Counted from the stretch's first letter, positions 25,515 to 34,404 are shown. The stretch is 34,493 nucleotides of DNA from an uncultured Ruminococcus sp. (GCA_946537515.1 CAMNFV010000006.1:1-34493), one strand, 5' to 3'. The notes: generated by a model not told the origin, from the sequence alone. Numbers and translations are program-made.

Positions 25515-26582
25515 ATGATACCGGATACATTGCGCCGGCAGATCGCCGCAGATACGCTGGAATCCTGCGGCAGCGGCATCCGCTGGCAAAGCCTGCTGAC
25601 AAAACCGAAGCTCAGCATCGGGCTGATCGGCGGCTCTGTGACACAGGGCTACTCCGCAGCCGGATTCTGTCCGACATCCTATCCTGTGCTGTTCGCGGAA
25701 GGACTCCGTGAACGCGGCTATGAAGTTGAAACCAATCTCTGCGCAGAAGCGGGCATGGGCTCTATGGAAGGCAATCTGCTCGCAGATGCACAGATCATTT
25801 CGCATAAACCCGATCTCGTCGTGCTGGAATTCGCAATCAATGAGACAACGCTCCGGCCGAGCGTCATTGCATTTGAAAGTCTGCTCCGCAAGCTGCTCTG
25901 TCAGCCGGAGCCGCCGGTCGTCTGCCTGCTGCTGATCCGCAGCATGAACGATTACTCCTGCGAAAGCTTTATGCTGCCGCTTGCAGAGCATTATAAGCTG
26001 CCCTGCGTCCGGCTGCGGAAGGGGCTGAATCCTGCGCTGGAACGCGGCGATCTCAAATGGGAAGATTACGGCGATCCCGAAAGCCACCCGAATGACGACG
26101 GACAGCGGCTGCTGGCTGACTGTCTGCTGAATCTGATCGACACCGCGAAAAATCTGCCCGATGAACCGGCGGATCCGCTGCCGGAGCCCTGGCTCGATGC
26201 GCCCTATCAGCACTTGCAGTATCTGCATCCGAATGCGGACACGGAAGCCGTCCGGACTTCAGCGCCGATTGTCGCCCGCCGGAATCACTCCTTTCCGGAA
26301 GCATGGCTGCTCTCTGCGCAGAACGGCGGTATGCAGATTGAAACCGAATGCGAGGCGCTGCTGATCTTCTATGAGACACATCATCTGCCGGAATACGGCG
26401 CCTGCAAGATCACCGCGGACGGCGAACCGCTCAATCCGCCGGTGCTGCACAGCAACTCGATCTACGGCTGGGGCAATGCCAGATTTGTCGCGGCGGTGCC
26501 GCCCGGTCCGCGGAAGCTGCATACCATTCAGCTTGAACCGACCGAGGGCAATTTCTATGTACTTGGTTTCGGAATTGTTTAA
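25515..26582 (+). CDS. SGNH/GDSL hydrolase with C-terminal beta domain
   Basis: The 355-residue protein has block I IGLIGGSVTQGY (nucleophile Ser), LEFAINE as block III and DPESHPNDDGQRLLAD with the Asp/His pair, all typical of SGNH esterases that de-esterify sugars or lipids. Residues about 235-355 look like a separate beta-rich domain. There is no signal peptide, so it is probably cytoplasmic. It lies 48 bases after lysR with AAAGGGG before its ATG and may be the last gene of the cluster. No terminator follows directly. Confidence 0.85.
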   Translation: MIPDTLRRQIAADTLESCGSGIRWQSLLTKPKLSIGLIGGSVTQGYSAAGFCPTSYPVLFAEGLRERGYEVETNLCAEAGMGSMEGNLLADAQIISHKPDLVVLEFAINETTLRPSVIAFESLLRKLLCQPEPPVVCLLLIRSMNDYSCESFMLPLAEHYKLPCVRLRKGLNPALERGDLKWEDYGDPESHPNDDGQRLLADCLLNLIDTAKNLPDEPADPLPEPWLDAPYQHLQYLHPNADTEAVRTSAPIVARRNHSFPEAWLLSAQNGGMQIETECEALLIFYETHHLPEYGACKITADGEPLNPPVLHSNSIYGWGNARFVAAVPPGPRKLHTIQLEPTEGNFYVLGFGIV

Positions 26583-26597
26583 ATAAAAGTGTAACCT

Positions 26598-26626
26598 TTT
26601 GCGCTGTTTGCGGTCATAATTATAAA
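26598..26626 (+). promoter_or_regulatory. Possible promoter of the leucine-rich-repeat gene
   Basis: TTTGCG, 17-base spacer, TATAAA, about 65 bases before the start. The -35 box is poor. Confidence 0.4.
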
Positions 26627-26691
26627 GAGCACCTGCATCATCAGACATTTCATCCGAACCGATAATCCCCCGACGAAAGGAGTGGTCGAGA

Positions 26692-29600
26692 ATGAAGAAA
26701 TACAGAATCCTATCCGCGCTGACAGCAATCGTGCTGCTTTGCCTGATGCCGTTTCCGCCGCTGCGCGCTCATGCAGAATCCGGCCGGATCGGCAATGACA
26801 TCACATGGGAACTCAAAGACGGCGTCCTGACGCTGACAGGCACAGGCGCGACCGATTCCTTCCAATCGCAGCAGAACTCCCCGCTCTATGCTGTCCGGCT
26901 GGATATCAGCGAAATCGTCATCGGTGAGGGCATCACCGAACTCGGCAGCAATGTCTTTACGACAGTATTTTTTAAGCTGAAATCGCTGACGCTTCCGGAT
27001 TCTCTGCGCCGGATCGGCAGCAATAACTTTACAGGCAATGCACTTGAAGAGATCAACCTGCCGCCCGCTCTGGAATACATCGGCGAACACGCTTTTGAAG
27101 CTTCCACCGGCATTACCGAGCTGGTCATTCCGGATTCCGTGCAGGAGATCGGAGATTACGCCTTCAACGCTGCACACAGCGTGACATCGCTGACGCTTCC
27201 CAATCACAATCTCAAGCTCGGACGCGGTACTTTTCAGGGCTTTACGGCGCTTGAGACCGTACAGCTGCCGGATACGCTCACCGAGATTCCGGATAACCTG
27301 TTCAGCGCCTGTCCCGAAATGCTGGAGATTCAGATTCCGTCAAGCTGCACGCGCATCGGCATGAATGCATTTCACATGACCGGTCTCTGCGAAATCGACA
27401 TTCCGGGGAGCGTTCGGGAAATCGGCGCTGATGCATTTTCCGATTGCATCAGCATCCGGTCAATCACGCTGCATGAGGGCACCGAGATTCTCGGCGACGG
27501 CTGCTTTGCTGATTGCTGCGCAGCAGAGATCCATGTGCCGGAATCGGTGAAATATATCGGCAAGGATTGCTTCTCGGACACGAATGTCGAAACGCTGACG
27601 CTCCCGACACATAAGGATTTGCAGGTCGCGGAGGGCGCGTTGCCGGAGAACTGGCTGAAATCGCAGGAGGGCTTTCTTGTCCTCGGTGACGGCATCCTCT
27701 ATCAGTACCGCGAGCACGCGGAGACAGAAGCTGCGACAGAAACAGCGCCGGAACCGAAACCGGCAGTATCGCTGCCGAAGCCTGCCGCAAATGAATATTC
27801 CGGCAAAATCGGCGACAATATCACATGGGAATATACGGACGGCACCCTGACGCTGACAGGCACCGGCGCGACCTATTCCTATCAGGACCACCATAAGTCC
27901 CCGATCCGATACCACTTCAAAAAGCTCATCATCAGCGAGGGCATCACCGCGCTCGGCGACAATATTTTTCAGCCGTCAGGCATGGAAACAGAAGAGCTCG
28001 TATTTCCGGATTCGCTGAAACGGATCGGCGATAATACCTTTAAAAACAATTATTTCAGCCGGATCACGCTGCCGCCGCATCTGGAATCTATCGGCGACGG
28101 TGCGTTTGCAAACTCTTATAACATCACGGAAATGGTCTTTCCGGATTCGGTCAGAGAGATCGGCGCGAACGCTTTTTCCGGCTGCGGCAATCTGAAACAT
28201 ATCACCCTGCCGGAGCAGAATATCGAATTCGGAAAGGCAGCATTCCAGGGATGCAACAGATTACAGTCCGCGGAGCTGCCGGATGCCGTGACACAGATTC
28301 CGAATCAGATGTTTATGAATTGCAGATCGCTGCGCAGCGTCCATATTCCGGAAAACTGCGTCAGCATCGGCATGCAGGCCTTTTCCCAGACCATTCTCGA
28401 AGAAATCGACATTCCCGCGAATACAAAGGATGTCAGCGGCTATGCGTTTCAGAATTGCAGATATCTCAAAACAATCAACATACAGGAAGGCGTTGAATCG
28501 CTCGGCGAATGCTGCTTTGACGGCTGCTCCGCGCCGGAAATTCACCTGCCGGATTCGCTGAAATACATCGGCAAAGATTGCTTCTCTGACAGATTCGTCA
28601 GAACGCTGACGCTCCCCGACAATCAGGAGCTGCTCGCAGAAGAGAATTCGCTGCCGGAAAACTGGCTGAAAACACAGACCGGATTTCTCATTGTCGGCAG
28701 CATCCTCTATCAGTACCGCGAAGAAGCGGAGCCGGTTGAATTTTCCGATCCGGATATATATGTTCTGGAGGGCAGACTCGGTGACGATATCACCTGGAAA
28801 TATGACGATAACACCATTTTCATCTCCGGCACCGGCGCAACCTATCCGGAACGCACCGGTATGATTACCCAGCCCCTGTTTGTCGTCGATAAAATCGTCA
28901 TCGGGGAAGGCATCACAGAAATCGGTGACGGCGCTCTGTATAACCCGCAATGGAAGATCCGGGAGATTGAACTGCCGGATTCGCTGAAACGGGTCGGTAA
29001 GAATTTCATCTACAGTTACAATCTGAAATCACTCAACCTTCCGCCGCACCTGGAATCTATCGGGGAAGGCGCGTTCAGCAATCTCGGTCAGATCACAGAA
29101 CTGACTATTCCGGATTCTGTCACAGAAATTGGAAGCGGTGCATTTCTGGATTGTTACTATTTGAGAGAAGTACATCTGCCGGATTCGCTCACCGAGATTC
29201 CGGAGTACATGTTTGTACGCTGCAACGCCCTGCGCGAAATCAATATTCCGGCAAGCTGCACGCGCATCGGTGACAATGCATTTACCGGCGCGGCTTTTAC
29301 GGCGATCGACATTCCGGGCAGCGTAAAGGAAATCGGTGCAAGTGCATTTGAAGGCTGCTGGGATCTCTCCGATATCACGCTGCATGAGGGGCTTGAAAAG
29401 CTCGGAGACCGCTGCTTCTATAACTGCCCTGCCAAAGATGTCAGCATTCCGGAATCCGTGAAGGAGATCGGCGCAGACTGCTTCTATCAGGAAGAACGGC
29501 TAAGCACCCAATCGGATATATTATACGGCACAGAGGCGAGCAATGACATCGCAGAGGACACGGAAAGCAGCACAGAACCGACAACCTATACGGAAGCTGT

Positions 29601-31854
29601 CATCCCGTCCCCTGCGCTGCCGGAGCCTGCCGCAGAGGTACAGTCCGGCAAGCTCGGCGACAATATCACATGGGAGATCAAAGACGACACCCTGACGCTG
29701 ACCGGCACCGGCGCGACCTATTCCTATGATGACTACCGCGATACGCCCTTTTACGGACTCAAAACGCCGGAGCGAATCATCATCGGCGAAGGCATCACCG
29801 GGATCGGAGATAATGCGCTCTGTGCGTTTGACAGAAGCACCCTTGTCGATTTTGTGAAACAAGGAGCGAACAAAGAAATTGTTTTTCCGGATTCGCTGCT
29901 GCGGATCGGCGAAATGAATTTTGAAGGGTTTGAGGGAGATCAACTTATTTTGCCGCCCGCTCTGGAATATATCGGGGAAGATGCATTCAGCTCTATGCTG
30001 CATGTTACGGAGCTTGTCATTCCGGAATCCGTCAAAGAAATCGGAGCATGCGCTTTTTCTTCGTCCCCCCTGCTGCAAAAAGTCAAGCTGCCTGATACAG
30101 ATATCCGGCTCCGGGAACAGGTTTTTGCAGGCTGCTGGGCGCTGAGTGAAATCCATCTTCCGGACAGAATGACAGAGATCCCGTCTTCGCTGCTGAACGG
30201 CTGTCTCAATCTGAGAGAAGTCCGTATCCCGCCGCAGGTCACATGCATCGGCTATAGTGCATTCAGTTATTGCGGCCTGAAGAAAATCGAACTGCCGGAA
30301 TCTGTGAAAGAAATCAAGGACGGTGCCTTTGAAAACTGTGCGCATCTGTCCGAGGTCACGCTGAACGACGGACTTGAAACAATCGGCAAGGATGCATTTC
30401 GCGGTTGTCCGATCGTAGAACTTCAGATTCCGGAATCCGTCACGACGCTCGAAGAATTCTTCTGCTCCTCGGCCGCGCCGAATATCCCGGATCAGATTCA
30501 GACGCTGAAGCTTCCGACGCACAAAGATTTACAGCTTGCTGAAAATGCGCTTCCTCAGACATGGGTTGAGGCGCAGAAGGGATTCCTGGTGCTCGGCGAC
30601 GGGCTCCTCTACCATTACACAGCGGACGGCGACTCTGATACGCTGATCGTTCCGGATGGCGTCAAGGTCATTTATCCTGCCGCATTTGACGGCCTGCATA
30701 TCAAGACGCTCATCCTGCCGGATACGGTTCAGGAGATCCGCTCGAAAGCGTTCGTTGACTGCGAAATCGACACGATCATATTCAAGGGACAGGTCGATTT
30801 CATTGCAGCGGATATGCTGTCAAATTCCAAGGTACAGAAAATACAATCCAAATATTATACCAACGGACAGGTATTCGCAATGGATTCCGGTATTCCGTTT
30901 GTCCCATCGGAAGCAGATCAGCCCGGCACACCGAAAACACCGGATCCGGAAACCGAACTGCTGCCATTCGGCAATAACGGCGGCGTTTTCGGCGAAACCT
31001 ATCAGATGAATGATGAAACCAGAAAGGTTCTGCTGAATTATACGCTGAAGAGCCATATTGAATCGGTAAAAGAAGACCTTGCAAAGCCCTGGGGCGGCTC
31101 TTGCTTCGGGCTCTCCACCGTCACGATGCTGGTGCAATCCGGGATGCTTCCGCTTTCCGCACTCGATCCCGATGCAAAAACGCTGCATGACGTAAAGCCC
31201 GGAACACAGGCCGTTGATATCATCAATTACTATCAAATGACAAATACATATTTGCAGTATCTTTATCATATAAACTATCCGAATGAACGCACACAATTCC
31301 AGAAGCTCTGCCATATTATCCGCTGCGCAAATGAATATAATAACGACGGTACACCGTTTGTCATCACGATTCAAACAAAAGGCGGCGGCGGACATGCTGT
31401 TGTCGGATACGGAATCGAATCCGGCAGCTGGGAATGGAACGATCAGGTCTACAGCCGCCGCATCCGTATCTGGGATTCCAATTATGAGGGGCTGGACGAC
31501 CGCTGCTGTATCTATTTCGACCCGGACTCGCTGCATTTTACACTCCCTGCCTACGGCATTGTCTACAACATGAACAAAACAGCTGATACCGGCTGTATCA
31601 ACATGGTTCACAACAATCCTGCGGACTTCTGCGCATATCCGATTCCTTCGCAGCTGATCAAAGGCGACCTCAACCGCGATCAGCAGACAACAATCGCCGA
31701 TGCTGTTCTCTTTGCAAGATACCTTGCGGAAGACAGCGAACTCCCGGCAGATGTTTACAGGAATGTATTCCTTGCAGATTACAATGCAGATGATATCTTT
31801 GACTATACCGACCTGATGAAGCTCTTATCTGCAATTACAACAAAAGCCGCCTGA
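26692..31854 (+). CDS. Secreted BspA-type leucine-rich-repeat protein with papain-like domain and dockerin
   Basis: A 1720-residue protein. A signal peptide (MKKYRILSAL..., cleavage near AHA-ES) is followed by four modules beginning near residues 31, 371, 694 and 986. Each opens with a GxxGxxITWE...LTLTGTGAT cap and continues as an LRR_5/BspA array (IPDSVxEIGxxAFxxC-type repeats). Acidic Pro/Thr linkers separate some modules. Residues about 1424-1630 look like a papain-type peptidase: Cys1471 in WGGSCFGLS, His1568 in GGGHAVVGYG, and Asp1595/Asn1597 in IWDSNYEG. A type I dockerin (about 1658-1716) follows, with two calcium loops (DLNRDQQTTIAD, DYNADDIFDYTD). It is probably docked onto a cohesin scaffold outside the cell and may bind or cut protein. 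GAAAGGAG precedes the ATG. Confidence 0.92.
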   Translation: MKKYRILSALTAIVLLCLMPFPPLRAHAESGRIGNDITWELKDGVLTLTGTGATDSFQSQQNSPLYAVRLDISEIVIGEGITELGSNVFTTVFFKLKSLTLPDSLRRIGSNNFTGNALEEINLPPALEYIGEHAFEASTGITELVIPDSVQEIGDYAFNAAHSVTSLTLPNHNLKLGRGTFQGFTALETVQLPDTLTEIPDNLFSACPEMLEIQIPSSCTRIGMNAFHMTGLCEIDIPGSVREIGADAFSDCISIRSITLHEGTEILGDGCFADCCAAEIHVPESVKYIGKDCFSDTNVETLTLPTHKDLQVAEGALPENWLKSQEGFLVLGDGILYQYREHAETEAATETAPEPKPAVSLPKPAANEYSGKIGDNITWEYTDGTLTLTGTGATYSYQDHHKSPIRYHFKKLIISEGITALGDNIFQPSGMETEELVFPDSLKRIGDNTFKNNYFSRITLPPHLESIGDGAFANSYNITEMVFPDSVREIGANAFSGCGNLKHITLPEQNIEFGKAAFQGCNRLQSAELPDAVTQIPNQMFMNCRSLRSVHIPENCVSIGMQAFSQTILEEIDIPANTKDVSGYAFQNCRYLKTINIQEGVESLGECCFDGCSAPEIHLPDSLKYIGKDCFSDRFVRTLTLPDNQELLAEENSLPENWLKTQTGFLIVGSILYQYREEAEPVEFSDPDIYVLEGRLGDDITWKYDDNTIFISGTGATYPERTGMITQPLFVVDKIVIGEGITEIGDGALYNPQWKIREIELPDSLKRVGKNFIYSYNLKSLNLPPHLESIGEGAFSNLGQITELTIPDSVTEIGSGAFLDCYYLREVHLPDSLTEIPEYMFVRCNALREINIPASCTRIGDNAFTGAAFTAIDIPGSVKEIGASAFEGCWDLSDITLHEGLEKLGDRCFYNCPAKDVSIPESVKEIGADCFYQEERLSTQSDILYGTEASNDIAEDTESSTEPTTYTEAVIPSPALPEPAAEVQSGKLGDNITWEIKDDTLTLTGTGATYSYDDYRDTPFYGLKTPERIIIGEGITGIGDNALCAFDRSTLVDFVKQGANKEIVFPDSLLRIGEMNFEGFEGDQLILPPALEYIGEDAFSSMLHVTELVIPESVKEIGACAFSSSPLLQKVKLPDTDIRLREQVFAGCWALSEIHLPDRMTEIPSSLLNGCLNLREVRIPPQVTCIGYSAFSYCGLKKIELPESVKEIKDGAFENCAHLSEVTLNDGLETIGKDAFRGCPIVELQIPESVTTLEEFFCSSAAPNIPDQIQTLKLPTHKDLQLAENALPQTWVEAQKGFLVLGDGLLYHYTADGDSDTLIVPDGVKVIYPAAFDGLHIKTLILPDTVQEIRSKAFVDCEIDTIIFKGQVDFIAADMLSNSKVQKIQSKYYTNGQVFAMDSGIPFVPSEADQPGTPKTPDPETELLPFGNNGGVFGETYQMNDETRKVLLNYTLKSHIESVKEDLAKPWGGSCFGLSTVTMLVQSGMLPLSALDPDAKTLHDVKPGTQAVDIINYYQMTNTYLQYLYHINYPNERTQFQKLCHIIRCANEYNNDGTPFVITIQTKGGGGHAVVGYGIESGSWEWNDQVYSRRIRIWDSNYEGLDDRCCIYFDPDSLHFTLPAYGIVYNMNKTADTGCINMVHNNPADFCAYPIPSQLIKGDLNRDQQTTIADAVLFARYLAEDSELPADVYRNVFLADYNADDIFDYTDLMKLLSAITTKAA
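26782..30900 (+). repeat. Four-fold repeated cap plus leucine-rich-repeat modules
   Basis: The four caps start near 26782, 27802, 28771 and 29647. Caps 2 and 4 are nearly identical at DNA level (shared GACAATATCACATGGGA and a GGCACCGGCGCGACCTATTC run), while cap 3 is divergent. The pattern implies internal duplication, with copies 2 and 4 related most recently. Confidence 0.8.
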
Positions 31855-31870
31855 CGGCAACATACAGCAC

Positions 31871-31909
31871 AGCCGCTGAAATCTCGCTTAGAGGCAGATT
31901 TCAGCGGCT
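31871..31909 (+). terminator. Terminator of the leucine-rich-repeat gene
   Basis: A 14-base-pair perfect stem (AGCCGCTGAAATCT with AGATTTCAGCGGCT) followed by TGTCTTTTTG, 16 bases after the stop. Confidence 0.92.
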
Positions 31910-32075
31910 TGTCTTTTTGATTGATACAGATTCATCCGCCGCGGCAGGAGACTGCCTGCTCTTGTACACAAGATTTGCCATGCTGACAACTGAACGCGTT
32001 TTCATCAGATTGCATAAAACCCTTCTATCACTCTTGTTCATCTGAACAAAAGTGAAATGAATTATTGAAAACTAC

Positions 32076-32104
32076 TTGACAACATTTTAAACAAGATGTA
32101 TAAT
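32076..32104 (+). promoter_or_regulatory. Promoter of the second dockerin gene
   Basis: TTGACA, 17-base spacer, TATAAT. The start codon is about 150 bases downstream. The 401 bases between the two dockerin genes hold the terminator, this promoter and the long leader. Confidence 0.87.
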
Positions 32105-32129
32105 AGCAACATAAATTACATTTAGTTTT

Positions 32130-32229
32130 CACGAATTTTGTTTATATTATCGTGATTACACAGTACAAGACGCAATTCGACATAACAGGTTCAGACGTGA
32201 CAGTACCCAACCCGGACAGCCGCGGCTGT
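32130..32229 (+). promoter_or_regulatory. Structured 5' leader of the second dockerin gene
   Basis: The untranslated leader contains CACGA/TCGTG arms (32130-32154) and a perfect 14-base palindrome ACAGCCGCGGCTGT (32216-32229) about 26 bases before the start codon. I do not match it to a known riboswitch class. Confidence 0.35.
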
Positions 32230-32255
32230 GAATTCTGCAAAGGGAGCAAAAAACT

Positions 32256-33560
32256 ATGAAGAATGTATCTGCGAAGCTTACCTCCGCTTTTCTGGCGGGC
32301 GCGACCGGATTGATTTCTTTCTCCGGTTTCTCTGCACCGATCTGTGCAAGCGCTGCCGATGCCTATGAATACGCGATCTTCCCGCTGCGCACAATGTGCG
32401 TTACGCAGCTTGCCTTTGAAGGCTCACATAACAATTCCTATCATATGGATTGCAGCGGAAAATATGAAGAGTATGCAGCAGCGCCGTTCACCGGCCGGGT
32501 TGTGTATACAACAGAAAATTACGGTCTGGTACTGTTTCAGAGCTGTGAGCCTGTTCATTATGCGGACGGCACGCTGGATTACATGACAGTCATCTTCATG
32601 CATTGCGCCAATACGGATGAGCTCGCAGAATACCGCGCAGCTGAGACTGTCGTTCCGCAGGGAACCGATCTGATCCGCTGCGGCGGCATCGGCAGGGACG
32701 GCGAAGAGGAATACGTCAGGCATTTTGATATCGGCATCTACAAAGGACAAATCGCTTCCCCGTTTGATCCGCCGGAAGCAGGCGGCGTTTACAGCCGGCT
32801 CGGTAATATCTATCCGTTTGAGGGATTCTTCGTTGATCCCGACCGGACGGTCAATATCGTAAACTGGGGCACACTCGTCAACGGCCATACGCTCGCAAAG
32901 GGCGATTATTCCGACTGGAAGAGCTGCTGGGTTTCGCTCAAGGATGCGGATACTGTGCAGGCACAGCCGGCAAAGACATATGAACAGCCCGCAGTCTCCA
33001 CTACACCGGCTGCATCCTCGGAAACGGTAAAATCCGAAGCACCGCCGGAGAAGCGGATGCCGGAAAAGCCGCTGGTTTCCGTCAGCAGCGCAGATGAGGT
33101 CGTGATCTCCTATCAGGACTGCGAAAACGCGACATACTACAATGTCCGTGTATACGACAGCAGCAGCCGTCAGGTTGCATACTGCGTCGGCGTCTGCGAG
33201 GATGCAAATCCGTTCAACGAATGCAGAGTCTTTACGGATACCAGCCTCTCGCATGTCTTTGCACCCGGCTCCTATTACGTTCGTGTGACGGCGGTCAACA
33301 AGGCAGACGGTACCGCGGTTGCATCCGATGCGGTTTCATTTGAAGTCGCACTTCCGGAATATGCAGGCAGCGGCGATCTCGACGGCAATACCTATGTCAA
33401 TGCCGCAGATGTCCGGCTGATGACACGCTGCATCGGCGGAAATGCCGACCTGAAGCAATCCGGCATGATCGCTGCCGACATGAATTTTGACGGCATTGTG
33501 AATGCAGCGGATCTCTCGATCCTGAAGCGCAATGTCCTTTCGCAAAATCAGGCTGCTTAA
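32256..33560 (+). CDS. Secreted M23-like protein with Fn3-like and dockerin domains
   Basis: A 434-residue protein with a signal peptide (about residues 1-33, ending ICASA). Residues about 45-235 resemble the LytM/M23 fold: HNNSYHMDCSG, then APFTGRVVYT, YGLVLFQS and VIFMHCANTDEL. The usual HxH motif reads MHC, so zinc peptidase activity is doubtful. A Pro/Glu/Ala linker (240-275) leads to a fibronectin-III-like domain (about 277-365), then a type I dockerin from residue 373 with loops DLDGNTYVNAAD and DMNFDGIVNAAD. It is probably a scaffold-attached surface protein, perhaps wall-binding. AAAGGGAG precedes the ATG. It stands alone between two terminators. Confidence 0.85.
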   Translation: MKNVSAKLTSAFLAGATGLISFSGFSAPICASAADAYEYAIFPLRTMCVTQLAFEGSHNNSYHMDCSGKYEEYAAAPFTGRVVYTTENYGLVLFQSCEPVHYADGTLDYMTVIFMHCANTDELAEYRAAETVVPQGTDLIRCGGIGRDGEEEYVRHFDIGIYKGQIASPFDPPEAGGVYSRLGNIYPFEGFFVDPDRTVNIVNWGTLVNGHTLAKGDYSDWKSCWVSLKDADTVQAQPAKTYEQPAVSTTPAASSETVKSEAPPEKRMPEKPLVSVSSADEVVISYQDCENATYYNVRVYDSSSRQVAYCVGVCEDANPFNECRVFTDTSLSHVFAPGSYYVRVTAVNKADGTAVASDAVSFEVALPEYAGSGDLDGNTYVNAADVRLMTRCIGGNADLKQSGMIAADMNFDGIVNAADLSILKRNVLSQNQAA

Positions 33561-33601
33561 GACGGCCGTACATCACCCCCATCCGATTTTTATACAGTAC
33601 G

Positions 33602-33639
33602 AAACAGCCGCTTTCCTATCTTCAGGGAAGCGGCTGTTT
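33602..33639. terminator. Bidirectional terminator between convergent genes
   Basis: A 15-base-pair perfect stem (AAACAGCCGCTTTCC with GGGAAGCGGCTGTTT). The plus strand continues GTTTATTTG, and the minus strand ends the stem in TTT. It serves the dockerin gene and the convergent ATC-hydrolase-family gene. Confidence 0.9.
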
Positions 33640-33641
33640 GT

Positions 33642-34253
33642 TTATTTGATTCTCCGGATATAGAAATCGCAGCAACTGCCGTCCTTTCCGAGTGTATTCT
33701 TTCGCACAAAGCGCAGCCCCGGCAGGTCGCCGTAGGTGCGCTCATCGTTGTCGCAAAAGATTTTTGTCAGCTCCGGGCAGCCGAGCAGCGTGAAGTATTT
33801 GTGATAGGGACACGCGAGGATATCCATGCGGTACTCCCCTTTTTTCTTCGGATAAAACCGGTTTTCAAAGCCGCAGGATTTGCCGAATATTTTCTTCGTC
33901 ATCGGATCCCATGCCTTGACAAATAAATCCGGCATAAACGGCAGTTTCATCAGTTTTGCAAGCTTTTTGCCGATTGCCGCAGTTTGAGCCACGGCGGCAT
34001 TTTCGATCACCGCATATGCCTGTTCGGCGGGCATGTGCGCTTTCGCGGTCAGATAGATCGCGGCAGCAGGAAAGATTGAGCGGTCTGTATGCATATGTTC
34101 ACCTTCAGGGATATCTGCATATTGCTGCAAAATCTGATCGAGTTTTTTCGCCGCGAGACGCCAGATGCGGTCACTCTGATCCGCAGGGAGCTGACGATCC
34201 AGTTCTGCTTTGATTCCGGCTTTCTTTTGCATGATCTGACCGGCTGTTTTCAC
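33642..34253 (-). CDS. L-2-amino-thiazoline-4-carboxylate hydrolase family protein
   Basis: The start is GTG (the track shows M), with GAGGAG eight bases upstream. The 203-residue product ends with the family pattern CPYHKYFTLLGCPELTKIFCDNDERTYGDLPGLRF...CCDFYIRR, a Cys/His-rich segment. The founding member opens the thiazoline ring of ATC on the way to cysteine, but most members are of unknown role and many sit beside TetR regulators. The first half is helical. It stands alone behind its own promoter and a TetR-like operator. Confidence 0.82.
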   Translation of the reverse strand: MKTAGQIMQKKAGIKAELDRQLPADQSDRIWRLAAKKLDQILQQYADIPEGEHMHTDRSIFPAAAIYLTAKAHMPAEQAYAVIENAAVAQTAAIGKKLAKLMKLPFMPDLFVKAWDPMTKKIFGKSCGFENRFYPKKKGEYRMDILACPYHKYFTLLGCPELTKIFCDNDERTYGDLPGLRFVRKNTLGKDGSCCDFYIRRIK

Positions 34254-34273
34254 CGTTGATTCTCCTCTCTCAA

Positions 34274-34295
34274 CTAACCCATTTTCGCAAGTTAG
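34274..34295. promoter_or_regulatory. Inverted repeat, probable TetR-type operator
   Basis: CTAAC and GTTAG are perfect 5-base arms 12 bases apart, between the -10 box and the ribosome site of the ATC-hydrolase-family gene. The size and TTAG/CTAA ends fit TetR-family operators. Confidence 0.5.
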
Positions 34296-34315
34296 AATAC
34301 ATAAACTGCGCTTGT

Positions 34316-34344
34316 ATTATAACACATTCCTACGCAAAAAGCAA
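34316..34344 (-). promoter_or_regulatory. Promoter of the ATC-hydrolase-family gene
   Basis: Minus strand TTGCTT, 17-base spacer, TATAAT with TGT before the -10. Confidence 0.75.
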
Positions 34345-34404
34345 GATAAGCGTGTTCCAAAACATGCAAAAAATGTGCTGCCGGCGGACTTTAGATCAAT
34401 GCAG

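Noticed and set aside
29521-30522. 333-codon minus-strand ORF and other minus ORFs in 26710-31611
   Set aside because: Shadows produced by the repetitive leucine-rich-repeat codons.
26782-30900. CRISPR-like or tandem DNA repeat array
   Set aside because: The periodicity is the coding of leucine-rich repeats, with no constant direct repeat and spacer pattern.
32105-32255. c-di-GMP or preQ1 riboswitch in the dockerin gene leader
   Set aside because: Short fragments look similar, but the conserved cores are absent.
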